DNA of 64,000 nt from Macrocystis pyrifera (taxonomy: Eukaryota > Sar > Phaeophyceae > Laminariales > Laminariaceae), in the NCBI GenBank assembly GCA_031763025.1, contig JASSKH010000003.1, forward strand, positions 620,001-684,000, written 5' to 3'. The notes below the pieces were generated by a model. That model did not search any database. It saw only the letters and a list, made by a program, of their open reading frames with translations, and had not been told where the DNA came from. Shown here piece after piece: positions 21,501 through 33,966 of this stretch (the first letter of the stretch is position 1; the number at the start of each line of letters is the position of its first letter). The position numbers were made by a program, and so were the translations under genes.

Positions 21501-24500
21501 ACGCTGCTCAAGTCCAGATTAACATTATATTTTCGGAATATGCTCTCGACCAGATCTTTCCGGAAACGCCTTGTTCGGTACTTGTTCGGTATTGGCAACG
21601 TTCCCGTTGCCGTTCCCGAATACTTAGAATCGAGCGCTGAAAAACGATTGCACCCCTCCCTGTGCGAACTGAAGGTCCTTAACGTACAATCACACTACTT
21701 GGAAAGGCCAAAAGTGCAAACCTCGGACAGATAGATCATGATCTATCTATGCAAACCTCGCGTGTTGTGATGAGAGATTGTGCAGGTTGTGCGTGAACAG
21801 TACAGATCCAACCCACAAAGCGTGTACTACTGTATATCATGCAGGTTATACGGGTCCCACCCGGCCACATGAACTACTAGATCACACAAAATCGGGAAAA
21901 GATGATATATCTATCTGCCTCGAAAGGTCTACTGTAGATCATCGAGTGTCAGCGGATGATCTGCAGATGATGTATCCGAGTTGACCAAACATGTCGGAAC
22001 CAAGTGACAGATACAGCATCACCCAAAAGACTTAGCCATAGCTGCTGGCGTGCGGGATTTACCCTCTGCCAGATCTAGGAAACACGGAGAACTCCCGCAC
22101 TTGCGATAAGATGGCACCTTATAGCACGTGTGATAAGCTTACATACCCCTGGGATACAATTTCTAGTCGGCTATTCTCAAAGGGCAAGGGGGGCGCACAC
22201 ACAACGAAAACGGTTCTACAGACGCATGGCTCGGCGGGTGTTCACGCTCCCCGTTGTCGAGATCAAGAGCTTGGAAATCCTTCCGAGGGTGTGTGGTATT
22301 TTATCACCCGAAGTGTGCTAGTGTGATGCGGTACTACTATTGTACTATTGCCAGTCGTACTGCTACACGCTCCCACCCAGATGGTTGGGGCGACCGCACC
22401 TGAGTTAGTAGGTACGGTTGTGGATCAGAAGGAAAAATCGATCTAGCGCCGGTTCCTGGCCGAACATATATTTCAACCGCTTTGTGCGAGCAGGGCTTGA
22501 GCCGCGGGAGGCACCGACGACAATGCGGGTTGCAATTATGATAGATTGGTCTGGGCCTACCTTCCGCCTTGTCGGGTTCTTCTTAGGTGGGCAGATCGAC
22601 TGGATGAAAACCGCGAACGATGCAGTGTCCTGAATCATCCCGTCGACGCCCGTGATCAGTCGGTGGTCTTCTCGTGCCTGCGTGACGTGAGCATGGGGCG
22701 ACATATGATACCGTACATATGGGACCCCGTTTGTTGCATGTCTGTCGACTGCTCAACACTTTAGTCTCGCTGCATTCCTCAATGATAGGTACCACAAAAT
22801 GCACTCATCACGCTAGCGTCACTATCACGAACTATTAATAGCGCCCCCGTCATCACGAAAAGAGAGTAGCTACATACTGGTACTCAAGACTTACAAAAAA
22901 CAGGTACTGTATACCAGTTAAAATATACTGCCTTGTACAGTAGATACTATTGCTGATAACCTGTTGATAACAAGTGTAGTAGTAGTCCATACCTGGTATC
23001 TGGTGGTAGACTAGTAATAGTATAGACTACTGTAGACTGTAGAGAGATCTAGAGGCATGTGCTTCCTCTATCCATGCTTGAGAGATGCTTCGCCGCCGTA
23101 GAGAGCCTATCATCGGGCTATTTTCTAGATACATCAGATACACGCTGTAAGCGTATGATGAATAAAAAATTACACCTTCTGCAACAAGGGCACCAACCAT
23201 CGATCACTATTATAACAAGAGAAGAGCATAAACACAGGTGCTACAGGTATAACGCGATAGAGCACCACTAACCAAAGCCTCCGTCGAAGCAAAACCCAAC
23301 CCACCCCGTGCAAGCTTCTTAAGGCGCAAAGCACTGCCCAACTGCCCGGTCCTCACTGCACGCGTACTGGCCGTACCAGACCAATGGATCGCACAGTATG
23401 ATGCGATGAAAACCGTAACATCCGCCGTGAGACTAGACCACACCACACCACACCACACCGCACGCAACGCGACACGTACACCCAGCGGCTATCTGCTACC
23501 TGCTATCTGCGTGTGGCGGAACCTACCTCCGAGGGCAAAAATGATCTGAACGGCGTGATGGGCGAGACGCAAGCGAAGTCATCGTCAAGAACGCACGCCC
23601 ACGCGTGCGGGGACAGTTCCTCCGCAGCCTTAAGGTAGAACATGTTGAGCACCATCTGCCGCTGAGCCACTCTCTGCGTGGCGTTCGTTTCGCAAGTGGG
23701 CAATACCGACGCAATACCGCAGCAGTACCGACGTAGAATCGACGGACACACGGTAGGCCAAAGACAAAAAAAGGCGGTCCAGATGGAGGGTCAGAGTGCG
23801 CGTGCGCGGGATGGGGGGGGTGGGTGATTGGTGCCATCCAAGAGCGAAGTACAGGCACTGCGGCACCTTCTGCTGCTGATGCTGCTGATGACAGTTGGAG
23901 CTGAGTACCACACACAAATGACAAAGGCGCAAGACCTTGCTCTATAGTTGGCGCTTTCGAGCGCGTCCTGGGTTTCTCCGTTCAAGGTGACGCACACCGA
24001 ATGCTACGCTACGCTTCGCCGCCTTCACTAGCGGGAAGGACAACCTCCCCTACTCTCTACTCCTCGTTTGATCGTTTGACATGCAAGCGATTCTTCCGCA
24101 CTTGGCGAGCACAGCCTCACATCTGCAGCTAGTTTGGAAGCCTCAAGCCGGGCGTCTCTCTCTTCCCTCGCTTTCTCCTGCAACATTTCCCCGACTCCCC
24201 GCTTCAAGCTCTCCAAGTACTGCTTCTTGCGGATGCGAGTGTTCCGCGCATGCTCACGGTTTCTATCCCGGCTAGAAGGCGTACGCCAGGGTGGGCGGAG
24301 TAGACGACGACAGTGGACGCCGAGGGATGGGACGTTTTTGTTCAGTCCTGCTGCAGTAGGGACCACCCGTTCATTCAACCATTCAACCATTCAACCAGTG
24401 TGCAAAATCTGCTACTCTCTGATTCCAAGTACAAAACTCTTCTGTAAGTATGCAATACTTTGTCCCCAGAACGTGCGTGGTGCAGGTACTTATTTACTTA

Positions 24501-27500
24501 TCTATAGTACTGCATTGGTCTACGATTTTTTTTTGTGTACTATACTCGAATGATATAATATGTATACATATACTCGTAATGCGTAGGGGACAAGGACACG
24601 TTGGTGTATCAGCTATCGAGGACATCATTTGTCCGGCCAAGCAGCTGAACCCCTCCTCTCCTTCTCGTGCGATTTGCTACTTCAACAATCGAACGGCGTG
24701 GACGCTATACGTACATACGCAGCGGAAACTACTGAAATTACGAATGAGAAAGACGGGGCAAACTGTCGTGCGTATTATGTAATATCTTTGTAGAGGGTAG
24801 GGGAAGGAAATGAAAAGAACAGGCAGCATTGGTACAGCAGTAGGTTGCATATTCTTGAGGGTTGCGTGTGTGCAGCATGGGGCCAACAGGTCCACTGGCC
24901 GCATTCCAACCAAAAAGGAGTCGTGAAACGCTTTTGAGTGTATACCATGTCTACCTGGTATGTGAGTACATAAGTACGCAAGATATAATGTGTGTATGCT
25001 TGTGATAAAATGAAGGCGTTACTAAAAATCATTGCATGATAGTAAGGTGTGTGAATACGTGGACTGCTAATGCTACATATTTGCACTTCGAAGCGTCAGC
25101 AACACGTCAGCACGCCGCCACCGTGCCACCAGATTGTTCATGCAAGGTGCCCTTCATACACCAGCACCTTATAATATGCACATAATACCTGGGACTTGCA
25201 ACAAATAAAACTCCGGTTCACCAAACTCAAGTGTTGAATATATATACAAGGTTCCCCTTCGGAATGTTGTCGGCTTGAATCCAAGGTGTTGCAAGCTGAA
25301 AAGGGGGGAGCCTCATCATCATCAGGCTCGGCTATTTACTCCGAGTACTGCTGTTGTATACGGCTGTGTGACAGGATGAGAATCGGCGACGGCTGCTAGA
25401 ATATATAATTTTTTAAATACGTCAGCTGTGAGTTGGACTGATTAAATAGTTGATACTCAACTTTGCAAGCTGCGTAAAACGCCTCGTATATATATTCCAT
25501 TTTTACCGAATTTTACAAGTATTGTGATAAACCGAATTCGCGTATTCTATACCTGGTATGTGATTCCTTGTCAAAGATATAGGCCAGCGGCTCCCCTGGA
25601 TGCTGGATTAAAAAAATGTGCGGGAAATGTGAACACAGGAGTAGTTGCATGTATGAACATCTCCTGGTGAGCATTGCACACACATACAAATACAAAAGAA
25701 GCACCGTTGCTGGAGCACTCCATACACATACAAATACAGAAGAAGCACCGTTGCTGTCGCAACGGCCAAAGTGTGAGACGCACGCTGGTGCTGCTGTACT
25801 GCCGTTATATCGCTGTTGATGCTGGTGGTGGTGGTGGTGGTGGTGATGGTGGTGATGTAGTGTGTACCGCGGCTGCGCGGTTGCCTTCGAAATCCCGAGG
25901 AAGTGTCGCTTCGGACCGTCGTCCTGTCCCGTATAAATTGCGCCTTTCTTGAGAATACGAACGTATGAGTTCGTTCGTACTTCCTACAATAGGTCGACAG
26001 GAAACATGGTACGCACGCACACGCACACAAACAAATGGCCCATCCGCGGCCACCAATGCCCCATCCGCGGCCACCACAAAAGGACGGGCTTGACGTGCGA
26101 CTGCTATATATATTGTTCCGTGGCTGCCACATAGTAGAGAGCTTGAGGAATAGTGTGACGAAACACATTGTACAACAGCAGCAGCGGGCAGCAGAGTAAA
26201 ATCTTAAAATATCAAAGCTGAGAGGGGGTTCGTTGAACTGCTTGGTTCTACCAGGTCGGAATAGCTCCCTTTGGATATTTGCCAGATTTTGTGGCATTGA
26301 AGGCCCAGAGCATGCGCCACGGACGCCGGCCGGGACCCACACTTACACAGAGTAGGTCGTCCCGAGCAAGGGACGAGGTACACAGCAGCGGCGGCTACGA
26401 GGCCCAAGCGTGTGGAGATACATAGCATAGCAGCAGCAAGGTCGGGTCAGCTCTTCTCTTGTTTGCAAGCTAAAATAGCTAAAGAGACGCGAAGTCCCCT
26501 TCCCGACCAAACCATGCGCTCCAGCCTCGCCCTGCTGCTGTCTACTTTGCCGAACGCACGCTCGGGGCTCGTAGCCGCTGCTGCTATGCTGTGTTTACCT
26601 TGTCATTATACTACTTGGAACAACCGGACACACGCTCAGGACTGCACAAACGAGGCGGCGGGACGCCCAGCTAGCAGCCTCTGTGCGTGTCAAGGATGTC
26701 TTTTAAACTCTGTGCATTACAGTATTTGGCTGAACGGAATCGCCCGGTCAGCGGAAGGTCAGCCAGTCCTTCGTCATTCTGTCCGATGTGAACAGTAACC
26801 CCAACGTAAATTAATGCGAAACGATACAAGTTACGCCGCTCGACCTTGACAGCAGTAGTTCAGATCGGATGCTGAAATGCACGGATACGACCAAGCAGGA
26901 TGAAGGGGGTAATATATGCTGACGCACAAAATAACGCACTATACACACAGAAGCAGTGGAGGAGTTGTACGATCGAATGCGAACTGGATGCAATACGAAT
27001 GTATCATCGAACTTCACAGGCGGGCGGCGGGGAGCGGATCGGGGCGCAAGCCCCGACCCGCGCCGCGCCCACCCGACAAAGCCCTTGTGCGAGTCGAGGA
27101 TGGCCTCATTCTGTGTACTCTTGCTCACCCGACAAAGCCCTTGTGCGAGTCGAGGATGACCTCATTCTGTGTACTCTTGCTTAAATGGAGTCGCCAGGAA
27201 GCGGAGTGGGTCAACCAAACTCGAAAAGGTGTTGCTGGGACTCGCGTGCAGAGCAACCCCTCTACGCGCTACGCTATGTATTCATATACCTGGTACTGGC
27301 TGCTGTACAATGTTCCTGTCTTGTACTGCTGCTGCTATTTGCTCTCGTACTGCTGGACCAGGCACATGTTGCGGCAACTCCAGCGTCCTTGGTACCCGTG
27401 TACCTGGCTGGTACCGTGTTCACACGCAGTACACTGCTGAACTATTGTATTAATAGTAGACACCAAACACCGCCATCTTCGCATCATACCTGGCCCGCTG

Positions 27501-28147
27501 CTTGTCAGCGTCGGAGGCATCCTCCCCCACGCCTTTCCCGAGATCCTTCTTCCGCTTCTTCATGCCGCTCGCCTGAATCCCCCCCCCCCCAGACCTGCCC
27601 CCCCCGACCCTCGGCTGCTCGTCGTCCGCACCCCCATCCCCATCATGTCCTTCGGCGGCATCGAGTGCTGACCCTGCCCCCGCTTCCCACTCCAATTCCC
27701 TCAACTTCTGCAGGAAATCATCACGAGCGTCTCCATCATCGAGCAGAGATTCGCCTGTGCAGGCGCGCTCTGAACGCTCTTCCTCCGACGGCGAATGCTG
27801 CTGCTCGCCGTGCCGTCCTCCTGAAGCGCCCGCGCTGCCCCTGGTGATACTGCTGCTGTTGTTGTTGCTGCTGTTACTGCTGCTGCTGTTCGGGTCGCGC
27901 TTGGACGATGTAGCGATATCGCATATCTTTGCTGCTGCTGCTGCTGCTGCTGTGTTGATGGCGATTTTTTCAGCGCTGTTGATGCTCTCGTGGCTGCCTG
28001 TGATGCTGCCCCTTCTGCGGCGTTCCGGGGCAGCCTGGCGAGGCTGGCGAGGTCTTGGTCCATAGAGCAGACAGAGTCTGAGTCCCTGATAAGACCTGAT
28101 GGAAGCTTGTCAAGTATGGACCTATCGGATCCGACGATTTTTGCCAT
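18549..28147 (-). CDS. bZIP-PAS transcription factor
   Basis: Eight minus-strand exons: 28147-27490, 24271-24121, 23673-23527, 22677-22561, 21162-21109, 20710-20507, 19779-19630 and 18863-18549 (TAG). Introns are GT-AG and all junctions from exon 1 to 8 are in phase. Exon 2 carries the basic region (NREHARNTRIRKKQYLESLK; invariant Asn and Arg eight apart at about 224 and 232) and a coiled-coil-like helix. Exons 3-6 encode the conserved middle region of this stramenopile family (SPITPFRSF, GVDGMIQDTASF, MCQWLMRTDNATECG, DLMFDAMGFMQQLQRATGG). Exons 7-8 encode a PAS domain (EPPYSIAHVNAAWTALMGHS ... VSIQAYPLGTPEGGMTHMVL). By family it is a nuclear DNA-binding regulator; the PAS domain suggests ligand or redox sensing or dimerisation. 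Exon 1 is low-complexity (Ala/Ser/Asn/Gly) and needs one extra base in the A6 run at 27965-27970 to join its N-terminal frame to the rest, giving about 598 residues. The last exon may end earlier at a GTGCCC donor. Confidence 0.9.
19779..20507. repeat. bZIP intron 6 with CAC microsatellite
   Basis: This intron of the bZIP gene contains a (CAC)n tract at 20402-20429 close to the exon 6 donor. No other supported feature was found. Confidence 0.6.
21719..21982. mobile_element. ~250-bp MITE (CTCGGACAGAT ends), copy a
   Basis: It starts AACCTCGGACAGATAGATCA and ends GATGATGTATCCGAG, an imperfect inverted pair. The interior shares GTACAGATCCAACCC, the ACCCGGCCACATGA-like block and a TGCCT...GAAAGGTCTA block with the copies at 41928, 56646 and 57327. 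It lies in intron 4 of the bZIP gene and is the most diverged copy. Confidence 0.7.
22122..22325. mobile_element. Inverted-repeat element (CACGTGTGATAAG ends), copy 2
   Basis: The left end, GCACGTGTGATAAGCTTACA followed by TACCCC, and the right end, GGTATTTTATCACCCGAAGT followed by GTG, correspond to the element at 10628-10873. The interior has only patches of similarity. It sits in bZIP intron 4. Confidence 0.6.
25393..25611 (-). repeat. Interspersed repeat, ~195 bp, copy 2 (inverted)
   Basis: This is the reverse complement of 13918-14112 with scattered differences and a few short indels. It is located in intron 1 of the bZIP gene. A (GGT)n run follows at 25822-25855. Confidence 0.75.
27070..27181 (+). 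repeat. Exact 56-bp tandem duplication
   Basis: Two adjacent 56-bp copies beginning CACCCGACAAAGCCCTTGTG differ at one base (GGATGGCC versus GGATGACC). Near identity in otherwise diverged intron DNA shows a very recent duplication. Confidence 0.9.
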
Positions 28148-28957
28148 TCCTTCCTCTCCAATGCGTGGCACCTTCGTAGGTCAGCGGGAACGCAGAGATG
28201 GGAAACGTCAACGCGAGAGATTCACAATCTAGCCTACTGGTATGCCGTACGATGAACTACCGCAGCAGCACATACATACAGCAGTCGAAGGGGGATTTGG
28301 TCTTGAACAGGATTGGGTAACATAACCCCGAACAAGCAGCAAGTGCCGAGTTGAACTGCACAGCTGCAAACAGCACACGGGGCGGAAAAACAAGTTTGGT
28401 CTTGAACAACATCAGAAAACACACCTCAGAGAAAGCAACACGCAAGCAGTGCTGAATTGCACTTTGTGCACAGCTGCACAGAGCAGCTGCAACATCAGAC
28501 GGGAGGGAAAGACAACTTTCACGCAAAAACCGTCAAGCAATCGTCGAAAAGATACATGTCAAAAGCTGGAGATGCGCAGAGATGCACACGACAACTGAAT
28601 GCACACGAATAAAACAGCTGCAGCTAGCCAAGACATCAATGAATGCATTGACCCCAATGCATCTTATCCGATCAGCCCGTACCTGAGATCCGTTCACGTC
28701 ATCGTGATCCCAAGAACCAAACCCTCAAGACATCGCCTTGGTCGGGGTTGGCTAGAACAAGATAATCACGCCTTTTCGTCTACATGAGCTCCATGAATTT
28801 CACGCATTTTGATTGGGCGAACGTGTTGGGGCCTCTTACTCTCAGCCCAGCTTGTTCTATCTGCCCTCTGCTTCTGTTTCGCTGTTGTACTCTACTGCTG
28901 CGTCTGAGCGCAACTTTCTCCCGCCAACGGAAATAATCGCCCTGAGCTCTGTGAGAG
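28148..28957. promoter_or_regulatory. Divergent promoter region, bZIP-PAS / UXS
   Basis: The ATG codons of the minus-strand bZIP gene (28147) and the plus-strand UXS gene (28958) are separated by 810 bp, so both promoters must lie here unless there are undetected 5' non-coding exons. It contains an imperfect tandem duplication (about 28290-28380 and 28384-28485) sharing TTTGGTCTTGAACA and CACAGCTGCA blocks. No clear TATA box was seen. A pyrimidine-rich tract precedes the UXS start. Confidence 0.5.
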
Positions 28958-29581
28958 ATGGCAGCCATGGCGAGCAAAGAGAAAGAGTTCGCAACGAAGC
29001 TCCATGAGGCGCAGGCAAAGCCTTTTCTCCGAGTGCTTGGTGAGTGGCTGATGCATCGCTGTCTCGACCCGAGTGCGGTCTGCTGTATCGCGGTACTTTA
29101 GCATTTCGGTGTGTATCACACGCACAGGATCGCGGGTATGATCTATACGACGGAACAAAAGCTTTTTGCACGACCACAAACACCCAGCATGAACATATTA
29201 ATAGTAATCTGGGATGGTGGTATGCACGAGACGTATACTCCGATGCTGCCCACAAGCTGCAGGGTGCTCTCCTCGACAGCGCTGATGTTCGTCTCTTGTT
29301 TATTTCCGCGTCTTGTCTCTGCATAATTGACCGCTTGGCTCGCGGCAGTCACTGGTGGGGCCGGGTTCCTTGGATCGCACCTCTGCCGGCGGTTGTTGGA
29401 CGAAGGCCACCAGGCAAGTGACTACAAGCTACAATAAACTAGAGTTAGTCTACAAAATGTCTCTGCTCTCTGCGACACCTTGCCGTTGGTTCAGGCGTTT
29501 CTTAAACGTGGCGCTACTCAGACACCACAATAATGGATCCACAATCCGCGATACTACTGCTGTGGAAGCTGCTGCTAATAA

Positions 29582-29626
<45 letters not shown>

Positions 29627-31238
29627 GGAACTCGTACTGCGTACCTTGTGTGGTACATACGTAGAGAGCTGCTTCGTACTTGGTACCTGGTACCAATACT
29701 CCTAATCCTACTGCTGTACTCCGTACGTATGCTTTGGGGATGGTGAGTTGCCACTTGCCACTTACCACCGAAAGAAGCCCCCTTGCTATTGTTAATAGTA
29801 GTTACCAGTTGGTTGTCAGTGCCTCGAAGGCAGGGTGTCTGTGTTCTGTGTGGGTTGTGTGCTAGTAGAGCCAAGTATAACCTGGTCCATGCTGCCAGGT
29901 ACCTGCTGGTACCAGTTACCTGGTACGAGTACGTGAGTCCGGCTCATAATCATGCCCCGATTGGTGTACGTAGTCTACCCTGGTGTTACCACTGCAATCC
30001 CGTTTTGGGGACAAACCACTTGGAATATGAGAGGTTTGGCCCCCAAAGGGATCTATTACTATTAATAACTGACTGACTGAATGACTGACTGACCGACTGC
30101 GCTACTTTAACCCCTTTAGAACTGCAGTCCCGATTTGGGGACAAACGACCCTAATTCTATCTACTTTTCACCCTAAACGGGACTGCAGTCCTAATAAATG
30201 GGTCAATTATTAATAAATACCTACTACTGGTGTAGTACTCTGCGGACTTCAGAGGGGAAAAATGACGATAACAGCGCGAGTGGCGGATGATACAAAGTGT
30301 GTTATCCTTCACGGTACTACAATAGTATTGGTAGTTGCAAGCAAGGAAGGTGGCTATTAATAGCTATTAATATTAATAGGTTACAGTATACCCGCAATGC
30401 TGGGCGCTTACGCTGCTCGAAGACGGTTGGTATTATAGCATTACACCCAAGGTATGATTGGTTTGGTTGCTACCTGCTGGTATCTTCAAACAACCAAAGG
30501 GGTAATTACTAACTACTGCTGTAGTAATTACCTGGATTTGTGGTTAATTGTGTTGTTCCTGCTCGTTTGTCTGTGTTGTTGGTATTACGGGGGTCCATAG
30601 TTAATAGGACCTATGGTATACATAAAAACCTATGTATTTACCTATTTTTACTAACAATTTTTGGTCCTATTTACTATGGTCCCCCGTAATAGTATATATT
30701 CGTACACAGCAGCAGCTGCCGTGTATGTTGTTTTTATGTTATTTCTACCCAACCACGGCATCCAGCACGCCGATGTGTCGAGCACACCCACTGCTGTGTG
30801 GCAGTTACTGACTGACTACTTTTGAGGCTCCTTGCTTCCTTTTTACAGTCTACGGAGATGCGTTACATACAGACAGCAGCAGTATATATGATAGTGGAGC
30901 GGTGCAGGTGGTAGACCGAGAGTACCAGGTACATACGATATCAAGATACATGCATCCGAAATCGGAAATACGTGTACGAGTACGCACATACAGCATACGT
31001 AAACGACATTCACAAATGAAATGCCAAATACCTGGTATTGCACAGCAGAAAAGCAGATGTTCCCAGTACCTGGGAGAATAAAATGCCAAGAGTTTCACAG
31101 ATTAAGATGCTCCCAGCGCGATAAAAACCAAAGGCACGTAACGGGGGGGAGAAGGGACGACACCTGTGACCACGGCTTGTCCAGAAGATCGTCGAGGGTA
31201 AAACCTCCTACGAGTGGGCTGGAAAGTAAAAGTGATGA

Positions 31239-31269
<31 letters not shown>

Positions 31270-33922
31270 TACCTGTACAGGTAGTGGGAGTGACTGGTGA
31301 AGTAAATGAGAGAAACAACTTGGGGTACTTCGTGTACTCGTAGTATACTCGGAGTATGCAGTATACAGGGAGCATTTGTGAAGTGGAAGTAACAGCATAC
31401 GTACCGTAGTTCTAACGAAGTATCCGGACGGAAAATTCTGGGCAGTTTCTTCTCACTCTTGTCGTGGTCCGCACGCCAGTTTCGGGCCGTTTTGGGCATG
31501 GGCGAAGGTTAGCGTGTAGGGGTTGGGTTGGGTGTAGGGCCGTTCCTTCACCGCACCTCTTACATGACGTACCATGTACCACTGCGTGGGGCCTGAACAA
31601 GGCGATGTATCATAGGGCACGGAATTTTCGACCACCCTTTACCGAAACAACGCCTTATTCGTGTTAGGGCGGTGGACGACCCTATTAAGTTAATGCAGCA
31701 TTTTCGTGTGCAGCAGTACGTATAGCAGCATGCGCCTTGTTTTTCTTCCTTCCCGTTTATCATCGTCGCCCTTATTTCTTCTCTGATCCGGGGTCACGTA
31801 GAACGCTCTCCTCCCCCCTCCCCACTACAGTAGAGCACTTCTGTTGTTCGTGCCTTTAGTAGTCATTATTAGTATCGCGAGAGAGAAGACTTGAGCCCTT
31901 TCTTCCCTCGTCGTCTATTACAGGATCGAAGTGCGCCTACCCATGCTACGCGCTCTCAGCATCTGATTTGTTTATGATTTTTGAAAGTAAAGAAACTGTC
32001 ACCAGTCACCACGGTGGGATTTTAAAGTCACGGAATCAGTCAACTCTACTCTAATAACAGCACTAATAAGACCATATACTGCTCATACTGCACTGCCGCG
32101 TGGAGGGAGATACGTGTGCTCGGAGAAGGAAAGTACAGCAGTGTTGCGGCAGTAGCAGTGCTGAACCCAGTGAATATGTGTGATGTCAACCACACACAAC
32201 ACCAGGAGAGTAGACGGATGCTCACTCACTTCTTTCTGCATGTTGCGAGTATACTATGTACTACTCATCGAGCTGCGTGCCACCGTGCCCGCTAAAGATG
32301 CACATCGTAATACTACTACAGCAGTAGCTGCAGTTTGGTCCGTCGTCCCTTCACCTTGCTCCCAAAGCGGTTATGAATCGATTAATGGTTTGTGCTTTGT
32401 ATTATATTAATGTATACCAGGTATATGTACCAGGTATAGCCTAAACTCTGACCACTCGCCGTTGATCATTCTTGGCTTGTATCACGGTGTGTATGACCAT
32501 ATGACACCCTTTTCAGGTGATCTGCCTGGACAATTACTTCACGAGCCAGAAGCTCAACATTCAGGTGTGTGGGTGTTCTTCACATTGAACCGTTCTTCTA
32601 CTTGCCGGCCGTCGTTGATCAATCAGTATATTAGTATTCGTAGTCATCGTCGCCAACCGCCGGATAAGAAATACCATTAAAAAATTCGAAAGCCTTGATG
32701 AGTGGTATTAATAGTTGACTGCGCTCTTTCCCACGTAAGAATTCAGTATGGGCCAACACTCCTGTTTCTCAAGATTAATATTATACTTTCAAGTACAGTA
32801 TGAGGTGCCCTGTTGTAGTCTAGGAAGTAGACTGCTTGTGGTAGACGTCGCATTCGAACATGTTGGAGACTGGACACAGGCATGCTTGCCTCTAGGACAA
32901 ACTCTACGGTATCAGTCTAGACCACCAGTATCATTTATATTCATACTTGAACTAATTGCATTCTGATTTCGAGTTGACCCCTTTGCGCGTTCCCCGCTGT
33001 TTTTTTGTACGCAGCATATTGTGGGTGTGCTGCTCTCTCTGTGTACCTTTGTTGTTTGTTCGGTTTGTGCCTCTGCTCTCACATTTTAGTTGCACTCTTG
33101 TTAATGTTTCGTACCTGTGATGATGCTTGGGGGCTTGTGGCGTTGGTGTTTGTGTGGCTATTGAGCAGGACCTGTTTGAACGGCCGAACTTCGAGTTCGT
33201 GAGGCATGACATCACCGAGCCCTTTCGGGCGGAGGTAGACCAGATCTACAACATGGCATGCCCAGCCCAGCCCCCCGTGCACTACCAGTACAACCCCATC
33301 AAGACTACCAAGGTGCGAACACAGCTGACTTGGCTGCAGCGCTGAAGCAGTATATAGCTGCAGTCCGACAGCAAATAATGGCACTGCTATTGGTTCGTAT
33401 CATGTGATGCACATATTACATCCCTGATTACGACGTGACACACGACAGCCTTATCAAAGTGACAGGATATAATTACGTGATTTGTTTCGTTTTTGTTCTC
33501 CTTCCCGTTTATTGCCTTCGCCCTTGTTTTCTCTGTCCCTCTTAGCCCTAACTCAGATCCGGTGTGACATAGACATGGTGTAGCATACATAGCAGGCTCT
33601 CCTCCCCCCCACCACGGTTCGTGCCTTCATTTGTGATTATTATCTTCCCTCGTCAACTATGATACAATTTTAGCGTTGAATTACCATTTATTGCATTCTA
33701 CGTACACTTTTTTTGTGACATTGTCGCTCCTATATTCAACGTCAGTTGGAATTGCGTGGCGCTGAACCCTACCGGCATTGCAATGCTACTATTACGGGGG
33801 TCCATAGTTAACAGGACCTATGGTATACATAAAAAAACTATATATTTAAGTTTTTTTACTAACAATATTTGGTCCCGTTAACTATGGTCCCCCGTAATAT
33901 CAATAACAGGACAACAGATACG

Positions 33923-33966
<44 letters not shown>

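Larger units (their letters stand above)
29414..32516 (+). other. UXS intron 2 with GC donor
   Basis: The donor CAG/GCAAGT is an otherwise perfect splice consensus with C in place of T. The neighbouring GT four bases downstream would break the reading frame, and the protein joins seamlessly as [13 protein letters not shown]. The intron contains a (CTG)n tract (29579-29629), two palindromic MITEs, the 107-bp MITE copy 2 and the SINE-like repeat copy 2. Confidence 0.85.

Noticed and set aside
27185-27847. 220-codon plus-strand open frame
   Set aside because: It runs antisense to bZIP exon 1. Its Pro/Arg/Leu composition is what the reverse of the CAG-, GGC- and Ser-rich exon gives, and the minus frame has phase-matched splicing to the bZIP exon.
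29579-29629. (CTG)n tract as a possible polyglutamine or polyalanine coding region
   Set aside because: It lies within UXS intron 2, and the surrounding frames have no coding character.
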